64,000 nucleotides of DNA, taken from positions 248,001 to 312,000 of the forward strand of contig CAWEMY010000005.1 in NCBI GenBank assembly GCA_963810305.1. The letters run 5' to 3'. The notes under the pieces were generated by a model, which ran no database searches, was not told the DNA's origin, and worked only from the letters and a program-made list of their open reading frames with translations. The translations under genes were made by a program, and so were the position numbers. Shown one piece after another: positions 33,108 to 41,768 of the stretch (positions are counted from its first letter, which is position 1; the number at the start of each line of letters is the position of its first letter). The DNA is from JACDCA01 sp963810305. GTDB lineage: Bacteria > Acidobacteriota > Vicinamibacteria > Vicinamibacterales > 2-12-FULL-66-21.

Positions 33108-34997
33108 CTATAACCTGAAGATGTTCAGCGCGCCAGTAGCGGCGGCCCACGCGAGAAGGCCGATCGCCACGATCCGGTGCGGTGTACCCGCGATCCATAA
33201 CCATGATGCACCGAGGCCACCTGCGACGGCCAACGCGGGAATCACGGCGAGGTAATACCGCATGTCGACCGGTGTGACGATGCCGATGACGAAGAAGAGG
33301 ACGCAGGTCGCCGTCCAGCCGAAAATTGCCAGCGTTGCGCGGTCGCGGGCGCGCCGCACGTAAATGCGCCACGCGCCGAGTACGGCCAGAAGCATCAGCG
33401 GGATGTCAAAGTAGAGCTGGAGGTATCGGGGCACATCTGCCAGGCGTCCCATCGGCGTCCGCCCGCCAGCGTCAGGGGCGCTGCTGGCGGTTTCGGAACC
33501 GATCCGCGCCAACTCGGTCCGATAGGTTTCGCCGAAATGACCGTAGTAAAGCCCGACCGACGCGATGAGCGCGACCAGGGCGGCTACGGCAACTGCGGCG
33601 CCCGGCGAACGTAGGGCTGGCCCTCCCTTCCAGAGGAAGGCTCCGGCGATGAGGACGCACGCCGGAAAGACAATCGCGAACGTGCTGGTGTGCGACATGA
33701 ATGCCGCGGCGAGAAGAACGGCGAGCAGGATGACCGGCAGCCGCCGCTCCCAGCGCAACGACGGATGCGCGATCAACACCAGCGCGAACACCGCGAGCGA
33801 CTGAGCGAAAGCGTTGGTCAGGTTACCAGTCCGGGCGACGTCAAAACCGAGAGGCGTCAAATGGTACAGAGCCACGGCAATCGCGCCCGCCAGCCGGTCT
33901 CCCCAGGCCCGAGCGATCATCAAGTAGAGGAACCCGCCGGCAACACCGTCGGTCAGGGCAGCGAAAATGCGCAGCAGCGTCATGTCGCCGGCCTCGCGGC
34001 TGACGAGTGCGGCAAATGGAGTGGCGGCGACGTAGAGCCCGGGCGCATAAGGGAACTGGTAGTTGCCGGGCGCAATCGATGTGAAGAACAGGTTGCCTTC
34101 GACGACGGTCCGGTACCGGTGGGCGTGGAACAAGGCGTCCCCGACTGGCATGTTCGGATGGAGAAGCATCAGCAGCTTGAGGAGCGCCGCGCAGACCGAA
34201 AAGACAACCGCGAACCGCGCAGTGTTCCGCAACGAAGCGCCGGAGCGCCACTCGACGCCCCAGATGATGGCGACGATCACGACGCTGGCCCAGAGCGACG
34301 CCGACATGGCGGTGGAGGGCAGAGTGCTGAACGGCGCAAAGCCGGTCGCGAGCGCCGACGAGATGCCGGCCGCGATGCCGATGGCGCCACCGACTGACGC
34401 CGTCAGGCTGAATCCGATAAGTGCCAGAGCAGCTGCAAACGCCCCGGCGGCCACGGCGACGGCGGCCAGTGTCGAACGCGGTGGAAAAACGACCGCCGCT
34501 GGAGCGAGGGTGAGGCGGTCGAACATCAGGCCCAGCTCCCGCGGATCCGAAGGGCCGGGGACGAGCGTCCGCGACGCGCGCATGGCGATGACTGCACCAC
34601 GCCGGTCGGGCCGTGCCGGGATGGTCACCGTCAGATGGCTGAAGTCGGGGCCCGGCTGGCGCGTCTCGAGCAGGACTCCATCGACATAGAACTCGAGCGC
34701 CGGGTTGTCCTTTGGCTCCGGCCTGCCGCCTCGAACCCGCGCATCGAGGATCCATTGAGCGCGCCGATCGAGACCTCGCAGCCGCAGGACCGCTTCTCGT
34801 TCGCTCCATGCGAACGTGAGACCGGACGCGTTGTCGCGCTCGGGCGGGTAGATGCCGCCCACGAGGCGGGGGAGCTCCCGGTCGAATTCAATCGTCAGCG
34901 TTGACCGGAAACCATAGAAGAGCGCCAGTAACGCCGCACCGAGAAACGCGGCGAGCGCCGCACAAATCACAGCGCGAGTCAACTGGCGCGGATTCAT
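33108..34997 (-). CDS. GT-C type membrane glycosyltransferase with N-terminal beta domain
   Basis: 629 residues. An N-terminal helix is followed by a soluble beta-rich domain (about 35-165; LRLRGLDRRAQWILDARVRG, ALEFYVDGVLLETRQPG), then ten or more membrane helices. A loop after the second hydrophobic group has PVGDALFHAHRYRTVVEG, whose Asp fits the catalytic-acid position of GT39-like enzymes. The probable role is transfer of sugars from a polyprenyl-phosphate donor in the periplasm. Its ATG overlaps the GT4 gene's TGA, so the two are coupled. The beta domain resembles the C-terminal domain of the protein at 3168-4997. Confidence 0.72.
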   Translation of the reverse strand: MNPRQLTRAVICAALAAFLGAALLALFYGFRSTLTIEFDRELPRLVGGIYPPERDNASGLTFAWSEREAVLRLRGLDRRAQWILDARVRGGRPEPKDNPALEFYVDGVLLETRQPGPDFSHLTVTIPARPDRRGAVIAMRASRTLVPGPSDPRELGLMFDRLTLAPAAVVFPPRSTLAAVAVAAGAFAAALALIGFSLTASVGGAIGIAAGISSALATGFAPFSTLPSTAMSASLWASVVIVAIIWGVEWRSGASLRNTARFAVVFSVCAALLKLLMLLHPNMPVGDALFHAHRYRTVVEGNLFFTSIAPGNYQFPYAPGLYVAATPFAALVSREAGDMTLLRIFAALTDGVAGGFLYLMIARAWGDRLAGAIAVALYHLTPLGFDVARTGNLTNAFAQSLAVFALVLIAHPSLRWERRLPVILLAVLLAAAFMSHTSTFAIVFPACVLIAGAFLWKGGPALRSPGAAVAVAALVALIASVGLYYGHFGETYRTELARIGSETASSAPDAGGRTPMGRLADVPRYLQLYFDIPLMLLAVLGAWRIYVRRARDRATLAIFGWTATCVLFFVIGIVTPVDMRYYLAVIPALAVAGGLGASWLWIAGTPHRIVAIGLLAWAAATGALNIFRL

Positions 34998-36133
34998 TGC
35001 CCGCGCACCTCCGCGTAGATTTCCCGGTACTGCGCGGCGACGGCCGCGGGGCGGAACTCCCGCTCGATCGCCTTTTGCGTCGTGCCCAGCGTTCGTCGTT
35101 TGTGTTCCAGGAAGTGGGTGATCGCGGCTGCGATCTGCAGCGGCTGTTCACGCGGCACGATCGCGACATCAGGACCGAAGATGTCATTGAGCTCCAGACC
35201 GCCCGGGTTGTCGGTCGACAGCACGGGCGTGCCGGCCGCCAATGCCTCGACCGCAACCGTCGGCAGAGCCTCGAGCAGCGACGGGAGGACGAAGAGATCC
35301 GCGGCGGCGCAGTAATGAGCGATGGCCGCGTTATCGACGATGCCGGCAAAGAAAACGTGGCGCTCCACACCTGAGGAACGCGCGACATCTTTCAATTCTT
35401 CGAGCATCGGACCGCCGCCGCAGATGATGAGCCGCGTGTCCGGATGAGACCGGATGACTTCGTTCATCGCCTCGATGAGATGACGCTGGCCGGCAAGCGG
35501 ATGGAGCCGCTTCACGTTGAGCAGCACGTGAGCGTTATGAATATCCAACCCGGCACGGGTCGTCATCTGCGAGTGCTCACCCTGCCAGGTGAATGCATCG
35601 CTCACCGGAGGATACACGGTGCGCGAGCGGCGGCGTCCGAGCCCGAGCTCCTGCGCCTTCAGCATCAAGCGGTGGCTGTAAAAGGTGACGTACGAGGCGG
35701 CGTTGTAGGCGCGAAGGAAAAGATTCGGTCTGAGTTTCTTCGGCTTGTAGTGCCAGATCTCCGTCCCGTACAGCGTCAACACCGCCGGCTTGCCGGCCCT
35801 CTGCGCGAGCAAGACGGCCAGTTCGGCGAGCAGACCGTTGCTATGCGCGTGGACGACATCGGCCTGAGCGATCCGAGGCGCCAGCACTCTCCAGATGCGC
35901 CGAGCTGCGAGCGCGGAACCAAGGAGAGGCAGACGATCGAGCGGCCTTCCGCCCCGGCGGGCCACCCACGTCACCGGTCCGGCGAGACGAGTCCCGCCGG
36001 CGACCCGCGCGGGGTGCGCGACGTACTGCACTTCGTCGCCTTCGTCGCGGCTCCAGTTGCCCATGTGCCACGGAAGCAACGCGTTGGCGGCCTGGTCGGG
36101 CGGGAGGTGCGGCGTGACGTGGAGGATCCGCAT
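34994..36133 (-). CDS. GT4-family glycosyltransferase
   Basis: 379 residues with a GT-B fold. The N-terminal half has HVTPHLPPDQAANALLPWH and AHSNGLLAELAVLLAQRAG. The C-terminal nucleotide-sugar site includes NVKRLHPLAGQRHLIEAM, IICGGGPMLEELK and the EALPTVAVEALAAGTPVLS signature with the two glutamates of the E-x7-E type. It is a cytosolic, retaining enzyme building a lipid-linked oligosaccharide or capsule-like glycan. It stands between a GT-C gene and a polysaccharide deacetylase, all on the minus strand and closely spaced. Confidence 0.92.
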   Translation of the reverse strand: MRILHVTPHLPPDQAANALLPWHMGNWSRDEGDEVQYVAHPARVAGGTRLAGPVTWVARRGGRPLDRLPLLGSALAARRIWRVLAPRIAQADVVHAHSNGLLAELAVLLAQRAGKPAVLTLYGTEIWHYKPKKLRPNLFLRAYNAASYVTFYSHRLMLKAQELGLGRRRSRTVYPPVSDAFTWQGEHSQMTTRAGLDIHNAHVLLNVKRLHPLAGQRHLIEAMNEVIRSHPDTRLIICGGGPMLEELKDVARSSGVERHVFFAGIVDNAAIAHYCAAADLFVLPSLLEALPTVAVEALAAGTPVLSTDNPGGLELNDIFGPDVAIVPREQPLQIAAAITHFLEHKRRTLGTTQKAIEREFRPAAVAAQYREIYAEVRGQ

Positions 36134-36141
36134 CGCCTCTG

Positions 36142-37185
36142 TCAGTGCCGGCCGGACACGTAGGCTGAACGGAATTCGGCGAACGTCGCCGGCACAGCGC
36201 GAAGTTCGCGGGTGGCAAAGGAGAGAAACCGGTCCAGTCGATCGCAGAACGCGTCGAGCTCTCCCTGGGTGCGGTTATAGGGACTGCCTCCGACGATGGC
36301 CTCGCTGGAGTGGAACAGCAGATTGAGCACTGGTTCGTTCCATCGCGCGAGGTCCTTCGCCAGGCCGATCATGTCCTCGAGCGACGAGTACGACGGCCGC
36401 AGCCAGCGCGGGCGCAGCAGCCGCAGCGCTCGCAGGATCCGCTTGCTCGTATACGGGCTCGGCAGCCGTGCGTAGGCGTGCTGCAGCGGTTTCGGCAGCC
36501 GGCGATTCAGCGCCACCGACAACGGCACTTCGAGTACCTGACTGGAGCCGGCACGGGTCGCGCTGTCGTAGGCAAGAAAGTACGGACGCAGCGGAGCGTC
36601 GACAAACTCCGGCCCACCCTTGTGGCTCTCGTAAAAGAGCGGAGCCACGCTCGATTCCACCTGATAGCCGCTCCGCTCGAGTGCCGATACGTGATCCGCT
36701 GAAAAACCGAATCGTCCGGAGCGGTACGAGACCGGCCGCCGGCCCACGGCGCGTTCGATCGCCTCGGTCAGCGATCCCAGCTGGGCCTCGAACTGGGGTC
36801 GCGGCAGCGTTGACGCGTAGGGATGCTTGCGGATGTCCTCGTCGGAGCAGGGCGGCGTTTCCCACGCGTGATGGTGCGCGCCGATCTCGCAATCACCACC
36901 GGCGTCCAGCGTCCTGAGCACTTCAGCCGAGCGCTCATCGGTTGCGACGGGATAGGTGATCACGTAGGTCGGCCGAACGCCATGTCGAGCGAACAGCGCG
37001 TGAAGCCGCGGCAGTGCGTAGAGGTTCTCGAACCGCTGGTTCAGCCGCGCCGCGGCGTCCCATTGGTTGTCGCCTTCTGTATCGATGCCGACGAGTAGAG
37101 TACATCCCTGTCCGATTCTCGACTGGCGATTGCCGATTGGGGAGTGACGGATTGTTGATTCTCGATTGCTGGGATTGTCCAGCAA
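36142..37185 (-). CDS. Polysaccharide deacetylase-family protein
   Basis: 347 residues from 37185, but the first about 26 (DNPSNRESTIRHSPIGNRQS) are translated from a word-built inverted repeat. The native start is therefore uncertain and may lie just before CTLLVGIDTEGDNQWD. NodB motif 1 is VGIDTEGD and motif 2 is EIGAHHHAW, giving the Asp and two His metal ligands. YRSGRFGFSADH is motif 3 with its Arg and substrate groove. It probably removes acyl groups from a carrier-linked glycan in the cytosol or periplasm. The repeat may have displaced its start codon. Confidence 0.82.
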   Translation of the reverse strand: MLDNPSNRESTIRHSPIGNRQSRIGQGCTLLVGIDTEGDNQWDAAARLNQRFENLYALPRLHALFARHGVRPTYVITYPVATDERSAEVLRTLDAGGDCEIGAHHHAWETPPCSDEDIRKHPYASTLPRPQFEAQLGSLTEAIERAVGRRPVSYRSGRFGFSADHVSALERSGYQVESSVAPLFYESHKGGPEFVDAPLRPYFLAYDSATRAGSSQVLEVPLSVALNRRLPKPLQHAYARLPSPYTSKRILRALRLLRPRWLRPSYSSLEDMIGLAKDLARWNEPVLNLLFHSSEAIVGGSPYNRTQGELDAFCDRLDRFLSFATRELRAVPATFAEFRSAYVSGRH

Positions 37186-37243
37186 TCAACAATCCCCAAT
37201 CAGCGATCCGTCAATCCTCACATCCCCAATCGGCAATCGACAC
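37115..37243. repeat. Long inverted repeat of GATTGCCGATTGGGG words
   Basis: The left arm (about 37115-37172) has gactggcgattgccgattgg, then attgttgattctcgattgct. The right arm (37179-37243) reads ccagcaatcaacaatcccca, then catccccaatcggcaatcga. Six bases separate the arms. It lies between the acetyltransferase and deacetylase genes and runs into the deacetylase N-terminus. Confidence 0.72.
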
Positions 37244-37252
37244 TCATCTCTG

Positions 37253-38296
37253 TCATCTGTCCTGGTCCGAATCGCCGAGCGTGATGTGCCAGTTCGCCGG
37301 GCGCTCGTAGAATGATGACTCGACGTCGATGCCGTTCACTTTCACGACGAACTCCATCGTCGATTTCACCTGAAAGTAGCCGGACCGCTTCAGCACCTTG
37401 CGGAACTCCGCATGCATGGCGTACGCGCGGATCTTGTCGGAGTCGGCGTGTCGCGCCTCGCGGTCGATCCAGCCGAGCAGCGTACGCAGTCCGCTGTCAT
37501 CAGTCGGATCGACGAGAAAGTCGACGAGAAGCGTGACGCGACCGCGCGGTTCGTGGAGATTCCGGTAGACCGCATATCCGACGTTACGATCGTCACGACG
37601 CAAGGCCGCGATGCTGTAGCGCACGTGCGGGGGGTTGACGTACTTCCAGTTCAGATACGGCGCATCGCGGCGGACGGCGAGGTCGAACTTCGGCGCGAGC
37701 TCTTCCCAGAGAGCCGTGAAGCTGTCGTCGAAGCGCTGGATCAGACGCACTTCGGCGGCGAGCGGTCGGTCGCGCGCAACGATCATCACGATCGGCAGCG
37801 TCACGGCGGACACCAGGCGATTCAGGGCGGTTGGCCAGTTCGGGCGCCGCAGCGCGCGGCGGGTGAGCGGCTTCACGAAGCACGGTACGGGCCCCACGTC
37901 CGGCCATCGCATCTTCTGAAAGAGTCGGTAGGACGATTCGGAAAGCCCGAGACCCAGTGAGGCGCCGACGTTCCGATCCCAGGTGCGGAAGAGAAGCTCG
38001 CCGAGCCCCTGCCGCTGCCGTTCGGGGGCGACCATGACGTCCATGCCCCAGGAGCCCTGCACCTCGCGACCGCCGAGCGAAAGCCGGACCGGCATCGTGG
38101 CGTACTGGCCGATGATCGTCGTCCCTTCGCGAGCGATCCAGATCTCAGGCTCCTGTCCGGGATTGTTCGGATTGCGCCGGTACTGCCATTCCCAGCGCAG
38201 CCGGCTGGACTCGGCAGCATCGTTGCCAAACACGCGTCGATACAGGCCATCGACCGCGCGTTTGTCGTCCGACCGATAGCGGTCGATCTCGGTCAC
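37253..38296 (-). CDS. GNAT-family N-acetyltransferase
   Basis: 347 residues. The N-terminal half is a GNAT domain with the acetyl-CoA loop VMVAPERQRQGLGELLF (about residues 88-104). The second half, with APYLNWKYVNPPHVRYSI and DFLVDPTDDSGLRTLLGWI, looks like a second, degenerate GNAT-type fold. Such proteins acetylate amino sugars or amino acids during glycan assembly. Its ATG overlaps the methyltransferase TGA. An acetyltransferase next to a deacetylase suggests editing of N-acyl groups on a surface sugar; this is inference. Confidence 0.83.
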   Translation of the reverse strand: MTEIDRYRSDDKRAVDGLYRRVFGNDAAESSRLRWEWQYRRNPNNPGQEPEIWIAREGTTIIGQYATMPVRLSLGGREVQGSWGMDVMVAPERQRQGLGELLFRTWDRNVGASLGLGLSESSYRLFQKMRWPDVGPVPCFVKPLTRRALRRPNWPTALNRLVSAVTLPIVMIVARDRPLAAEVRLIQRFDDSFTALWEELAPKFDLAVRRDAPYLNWKYVNPPHVRYSIAALRRDDRNVGYAVYRNLHEPRGRVTLLVDFLVDPTDDSGLRTLLGWIDREARHADSDKIRAYAMHAEFRKVLKRSGYFQVKSTMEFVVKVNGIDVESSFYERPANWHITLGDSDQDR

Positions 38297-39135
38297 GTCG
38301 CCGCCTTCGCGAGCACGTACTCCATGTTGCTGATCAGTGCATCCTGCGTGAGCGGACTGTCTCTGAGCCAGCGTCCGACCGGACCCGGCATCCGCCTCAC
38401 CGTTGCGGTCGCGTGCAGCTCCTCGCGAACGATGCTCAGACCAGACGCTTTGATCTGCGCGCGAAGCCGCCGCACCCGCACCTTTTCGAGCAGGTCATCG
38501 TGTTTCACCTCGCCTCGTCGCGCCGCCTTGATGAACGAGTTCTCGTTGGCCGGCTCACGAAGCGTCCACGGCGCGTATCGCGCGAGTTTCTGAAACGTCG
38601 CGAAGGCGACCCGTCGGCCGGCGATGAGGTGCAGCGGAACCGGAACCTTCAGCCGCGGCAGATGAGCTCCCGCAAAAGAGAGGTACGGTGCGGTCGAGAG
38701 ATACACATGCCCCCCGGGCGCGAGAACCCTTGCGCACTCGCGGAGGTAGAGCGGCGCGTCCGCCACGTGCTCGATGACCGCGTGCGAGAGGACGAGATCG
38801 AAGGATCGATCCGGAAACGGCAGCGCCATTCCATCCGCCAGGGCGAAATGCAGGTTCGGCAGCGAGCGCTCCTGGCCCAGCCGTACGCCTGCGTCCTGGA
38901 ACCGCTCCGCGGGATCGATGCCGACGACCATCTGCGCCTCTTCGGCAAGTGACAAGGGCATCCCGCCGCCGCCGCAGCCGGCGTCGAGTACCCGGCCCCT
39001 GATCGGCACTCCCGCCCGTTCGAGGAACGCAATAACCTTCGCGCTCCGGTAATACTCGAAGAGCGCGTAGTCGTATTCCGAGCGGAAGCGGAGATCCGCA
39101 TGCGCCTTGATGGCGCGCTCGTCAATTCTTCGCAC
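38293..39135 (-). CDS. SAM-dependent methyltransferase (class I)
   Basis: 280 residues. SAM motif I is RVLDAGCGGGGMPLSLAEE, the strand-2 acidic motif is VVGIDPAERFQD, and motif III/IV is FDLVLSHAVIEHVADAPLYL. The C-terminal basic region (about 190-270) probably recognises the acceptor. The context is glycan synthesis, so a sugar O-methyltransferase is likely, but the target is not shown by sequence. The 5' end overlaps the GT39-like gene by 14 bases. Confidence 0.9.
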   Translation of the reverse strand: MRRIDERAIKAHADLRFRSEYDYALFEYYRSAKVIAFLERAGVPIRGRVLDAGCGGGGMPLSLAEEAQMVVGIDPAERFQDAGVRLGQERSLPNLHFALADGMALPFPDRSFDLVLSHAVIEHVADAPLYLRECARVLAPGGHVYLSTAPYLSFAGAHLPRLKVPVPLHLIAGRRVAFATFQKLARYAPWTLREPANENSFIKAARRGEVKHDDLLEKVRVRRLRAQIKASGLSIVREELHATATVRRMPGPVGRWLRDSPLTQDALISNMEYVLAKAAT

Positions 39136-40885
39136 GATCGGTCGTCTGGGGAGCTGTGCCTCGATCGGCCCCGAACTTGTCGATCAACGCTGCGCGGTCG
39201 TGGCCGGTGGCAGTCTCCGCCACGTCAAAGGTCATGATGATGGTGCGGTGAGGGTACGCCTCGAGCACTTCCCGGATCACGGGATCGTTCTTCTGTGACT
39301 CGTAGCCGAGGCTCGGTGCGATATACGTCAAAATATATCGCACATCGTCGCGCGCCAGCCGATCGTCGTAGTTGCCGAAACCGCGGCCGATGAAAACGGG
39401 GCGGATCCGGTTTTCGAGCGACAGCCCGTTGGCCAGCTTCCCATGGACGAGCGTGCCTGGCTCGAGCGCAAGGCCGACGGCGATCGACGCGGCGTAGTTT
39501 TCCGTCGTCCGATCCCGGGTCCACTGCCAGTACTGCGCGAGGTCCCCCGCGACGGCGAGCAGCGCCAGCATCAGCGCCGCTGCCGGCCTTATGGTCTGAC
39601 GGGACAACCAGGCGGCGAGCGTTCTCCATCCGACAAAAACCGCGATCGTGGCCGCCACCGCGAGCGCTGCGGACAGTCGCACCGCCGGCCGAATCTGATA
39701 GAGGAACGCCAGACGCGCAACGCTGCCAAGCACGATATACGTCAGGAGCAGCACGAGGGGAATGGCGGCCCATCGCGCCCAGCGTCCGACAGCGAGCGTT
39801 GCTGGAAACAGCGATTCGCGACGCGCGACGACCACCGAAAACAGGCCGATGAGCGCCGGGATGAACATGATGTAGCGGCGTTCGTTCCCGGAGTCGTGCA
39901 CGACGAGTTCAGCCAGGCCGAGCAGCACCCACAGCACGAGAAGGCGCTCGGCAGGTTGTGCCGAGCGCCATCGCGCCACGACGGTCGCAATCCCGAGGGC
40001 AGCCACCCCGGTGACCAGCCACATCCTCGTAAAGAAATCGTGAACGATCGGGATCCACGAAGCGCGGTCCATCACCGCGCGAATGCTGTACGCAGGCTTT
40101 CGGGTCACCGACATCTGCCAGTTGTAGAACCGGTACTCAGTCCAATACGGCGCCACGAACACGATCGCTGCGACAGCCGTGGCAAGCGCAATGCCGACAA
40201 GTGTCCAGACCGCGCCTCGCGCCACCTGGGGTGACGGCGCTTCGATTCCAAAGCGGCGTCGTCCAGAGTGCCACCGCGAAATCAGCACCGTGCAGACCGC
40301 GTCGAGCACAATGGCGGCTACGAAAAAGGCAGCCGAGGCTTTCGTAAACCAGGCGAGAATCACTGCGATACCCGCCAGGAGCCCGGCCGCGGGACGCCGC
40401 TGCGCCCATGCGTAAGCTCCCCAGCTTGCGACGATGAACGCCGTCATCGTGGACTCCATGAGGGCCGCGCGATTCCACATCACGAAGACGTAATTGGTCG
40501 CAAGGAGCGCGGCGCCGACAGCGGCGGCCCGGGGCCCCGCCACTGCCGCGAGCCCGAGGGAAAGCATCAGGATCGCAAACAGGCCGGATCCCGCCGGCAC
40601 AGTACGCGCCTGCCACGTGCCTACGCCAAACGCGCGGAAGGCGCCGTACTCCAGCGCGGTGAACACCGGCGCGATGAACATCGGATTCCACTGATCCGTA
40701 CGCCAGGTACCCCACAGGGCGCGATTACGGGCGTTGTGCACCCACGCGCCTTCGTCGTGCCAGACGATGCCGACGGTCCCTTGTGTTGGTGGATCCGAGG
40801 TTGGCCAGGCGCCACGCAGGACGGCGCCGACCAGCAGCGCCGCGACAAGGGCGCCAATGTAGCCTCGCCGCGGCCCTTCACTCAT
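39122..40885 (-). CDS. GT39/ArnT-like membrane glycosyltransferase
   Basis: 587 residues, about twelve hydrophobic helices. The first periplasmic loop shows GIVWHDEGAWVHNARN, where the Asp-Glu pair is the catalytic signature of the PMT/ArnT group. The C-terminal soluble part (about 455-587) includes LVHGKLANGLSLENRIRPVF. It probably transfers a sugar from polyprenyl phosphate to lipid or protein. It is divergent from the dolichol-phosphate-mannose-synthase-like gene at 40953, which may make its donor. A TATAAA at 40938-40943 (minus strand) is a candidate -10. Confidence 0.85.
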   Translation of the reverse strand: MSEGPRRGYIGALVAALLVGAVLRGAWPTSDPPTQGTVGIVWHDEGAWVHNARNRALWGTWRTDQWNPMFIAPVFTALEYGAFRAFGVGTWQARTVPAGSGLFAILMLSLGLAAVAGPRAAAVGAALLATNYVFVMWNRAALMESTMTAFIVASWGAYAWAQRRPAAGLLAGIAVILAWFTKASAAFFVAAIVLDAVCTVLISRWHSGRRRFGIEAPSPQVARGAVWTLVGIALATAVAAIVFVAPYWTEYRFYNWQMSVTRKPAYSIRAVMDRASWIPIVHDFFTRMWLVTGVAALGIATVVARWRSAQPAERLLVLWVLLGLAELVVHDSGNERRYIMFIPALIGLFSVVVARRESLFPATLAVGRWARWAAIPLVLLLTYIVLGSVARLAFLYQIRPAVRLSAALAVAATIAVFVGWRTLAAWLSRQTIRPAAALMLALLAVAGDLAQYWQWTRDRTTENYAASIAVGLALEPGTLVHGKLANGLSLENRIRPVFIGRGFGNYDDRLARDDVRYILTYIAPSLGYESQKNDPVIREVLEAYPHRTIIMTFDVAETATGHDRAALIDKFGADRGTAPQTTDRAKN

Positions 40886-40940
40886 GGGCCGCAGCAGAAA
40901 GCGCGGGAGGGCCAGAGGAAACAGTGCAAGTCGCGTGATT

Positions 40941-40946
40941 TATAGT
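40941..40946 (+). promoter_or_regulatory. -10 hexamer TATAGT, leaderless layout
   Basis: TATAGT ends six bases before the GTG at 40953. The same AT-rich core reads TATAAA on the minus strand (40938-40943), so the 67-base divergent spacer may hold two opposed promoters. Confidence 0.5.
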
Positions 40947-40952
40947 AGCGGC

Positions 40953-41741
40953 GTGGAGCCTGCGCCGTCGGCTGACCGTACCATACCCGATCTCTCGATG
41001 GTCGTGCCGACCTACAACGAGCGTGACCGGATTGCCGAGCTCGTGAACGCTGTCTTCGCGGCTTGCGAAGCACACGGCGTCATCCTGGAGATGGTGATCG
41101 TCGACGACAACTCGCCGGATGGCACGGGAGAGGTGGCAGATGAACTCTCCCGGACGCGCCGCGTCAAGGTTGTCCACCGGTCAGGCAAGCTGGGGCTCGG
41201 CACCGCGGTCGTTGCGGGATTCGAGATCGCGTCGGCTCTGGTCCTCGGAGTAATGGATGCGGACTTCAGCCATCCTCCATCGCTGGTGCCGAGACTGCTC
41301 GCGACGCTCAAGTCGAACAATGCCGATGTCGTGGTCGGTAGCCGGTACGTTCGTGGCGGCAGCACGCCGGACTGGCCGGTGCGGCGCCGCATTCTTTCGC
41401 GCGTCGCCTGCATGCTGGCGCGGCCGCTTTCCCCGATCCGCGATGCCGCATCCGGCTTCTTTCTCATCCGCCGGGACGTGGCCCGCGGCGTGATCATCAA
41501 GGCCGGCGGCTTCAAGATCCTGCTGGAGCTGCTCGTGCGAGCGCGGCCGCACCGCCTCGTCGAGGTGCCGTATCGGTTCGACGATCGCGAGCGCGGGGAA
41601 AGCAAGATGAGTCTGAAAGAGGCGGCAGGATACCTGGTGCAGTTGAGGGATCTCTACGTAGTACGCTGGAGCGGACGCTCTGGTAGCCCGGTCGAATATC
41701 GTCGCGAGCCGGCGGCAGCCCCAACCGGCGAACATAGCTGA
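40953..41741 (+). CDS. GT2 polyprenyl-phosphate mannosyltransferase-like (DPM1 type)
   Basis: 262 residues from GTG 40953. The nucleotide-sugar fold shows SMVVPTYNERDRIAEL, VDDNSPDGTGEVAD, GKLGLGTAVVAGF and the metal-binding DADFSHPP. The acceptor-side FRQ-like motif is KILLELLVR, and the RGESKMSLKEA stretch is typical of dolichol/polyprenol-phosphate mannose synthases. It has no C-terminal helices. It probably loads a hexose on polyprenyl phosphate for the several GT-C enzymes in this region. The promoter hexamer is six bases from the start, so the mRNA may be leaderless. Confidence 0.9.
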   Translation: MEPAPSADRTIPDLSMVVPTYNERDRIAELVNAVFAACEAHGVILEMVIVDDNSPDGTGEVADELSRTRRVKVVHRSGKLGLGTAVVAGFEIASALVLGVMDADFSHPPSLVPRLLATLKSNNADVVVGSRYVRGGSTPDWPVRRRILSRVACMLARPLSPIRDAASGFFLIRRDVARGVIIKAGGFKILLELLVRARPHRLVEVPYRFDDRERGESKMSLKEAAGYLVQLRDLYVVRWSGRSGSPVEYRREPAAAPTGEHS

Positions 41742-41768
41742 TCGTCTTATCTAAAACTCCCGACCACA

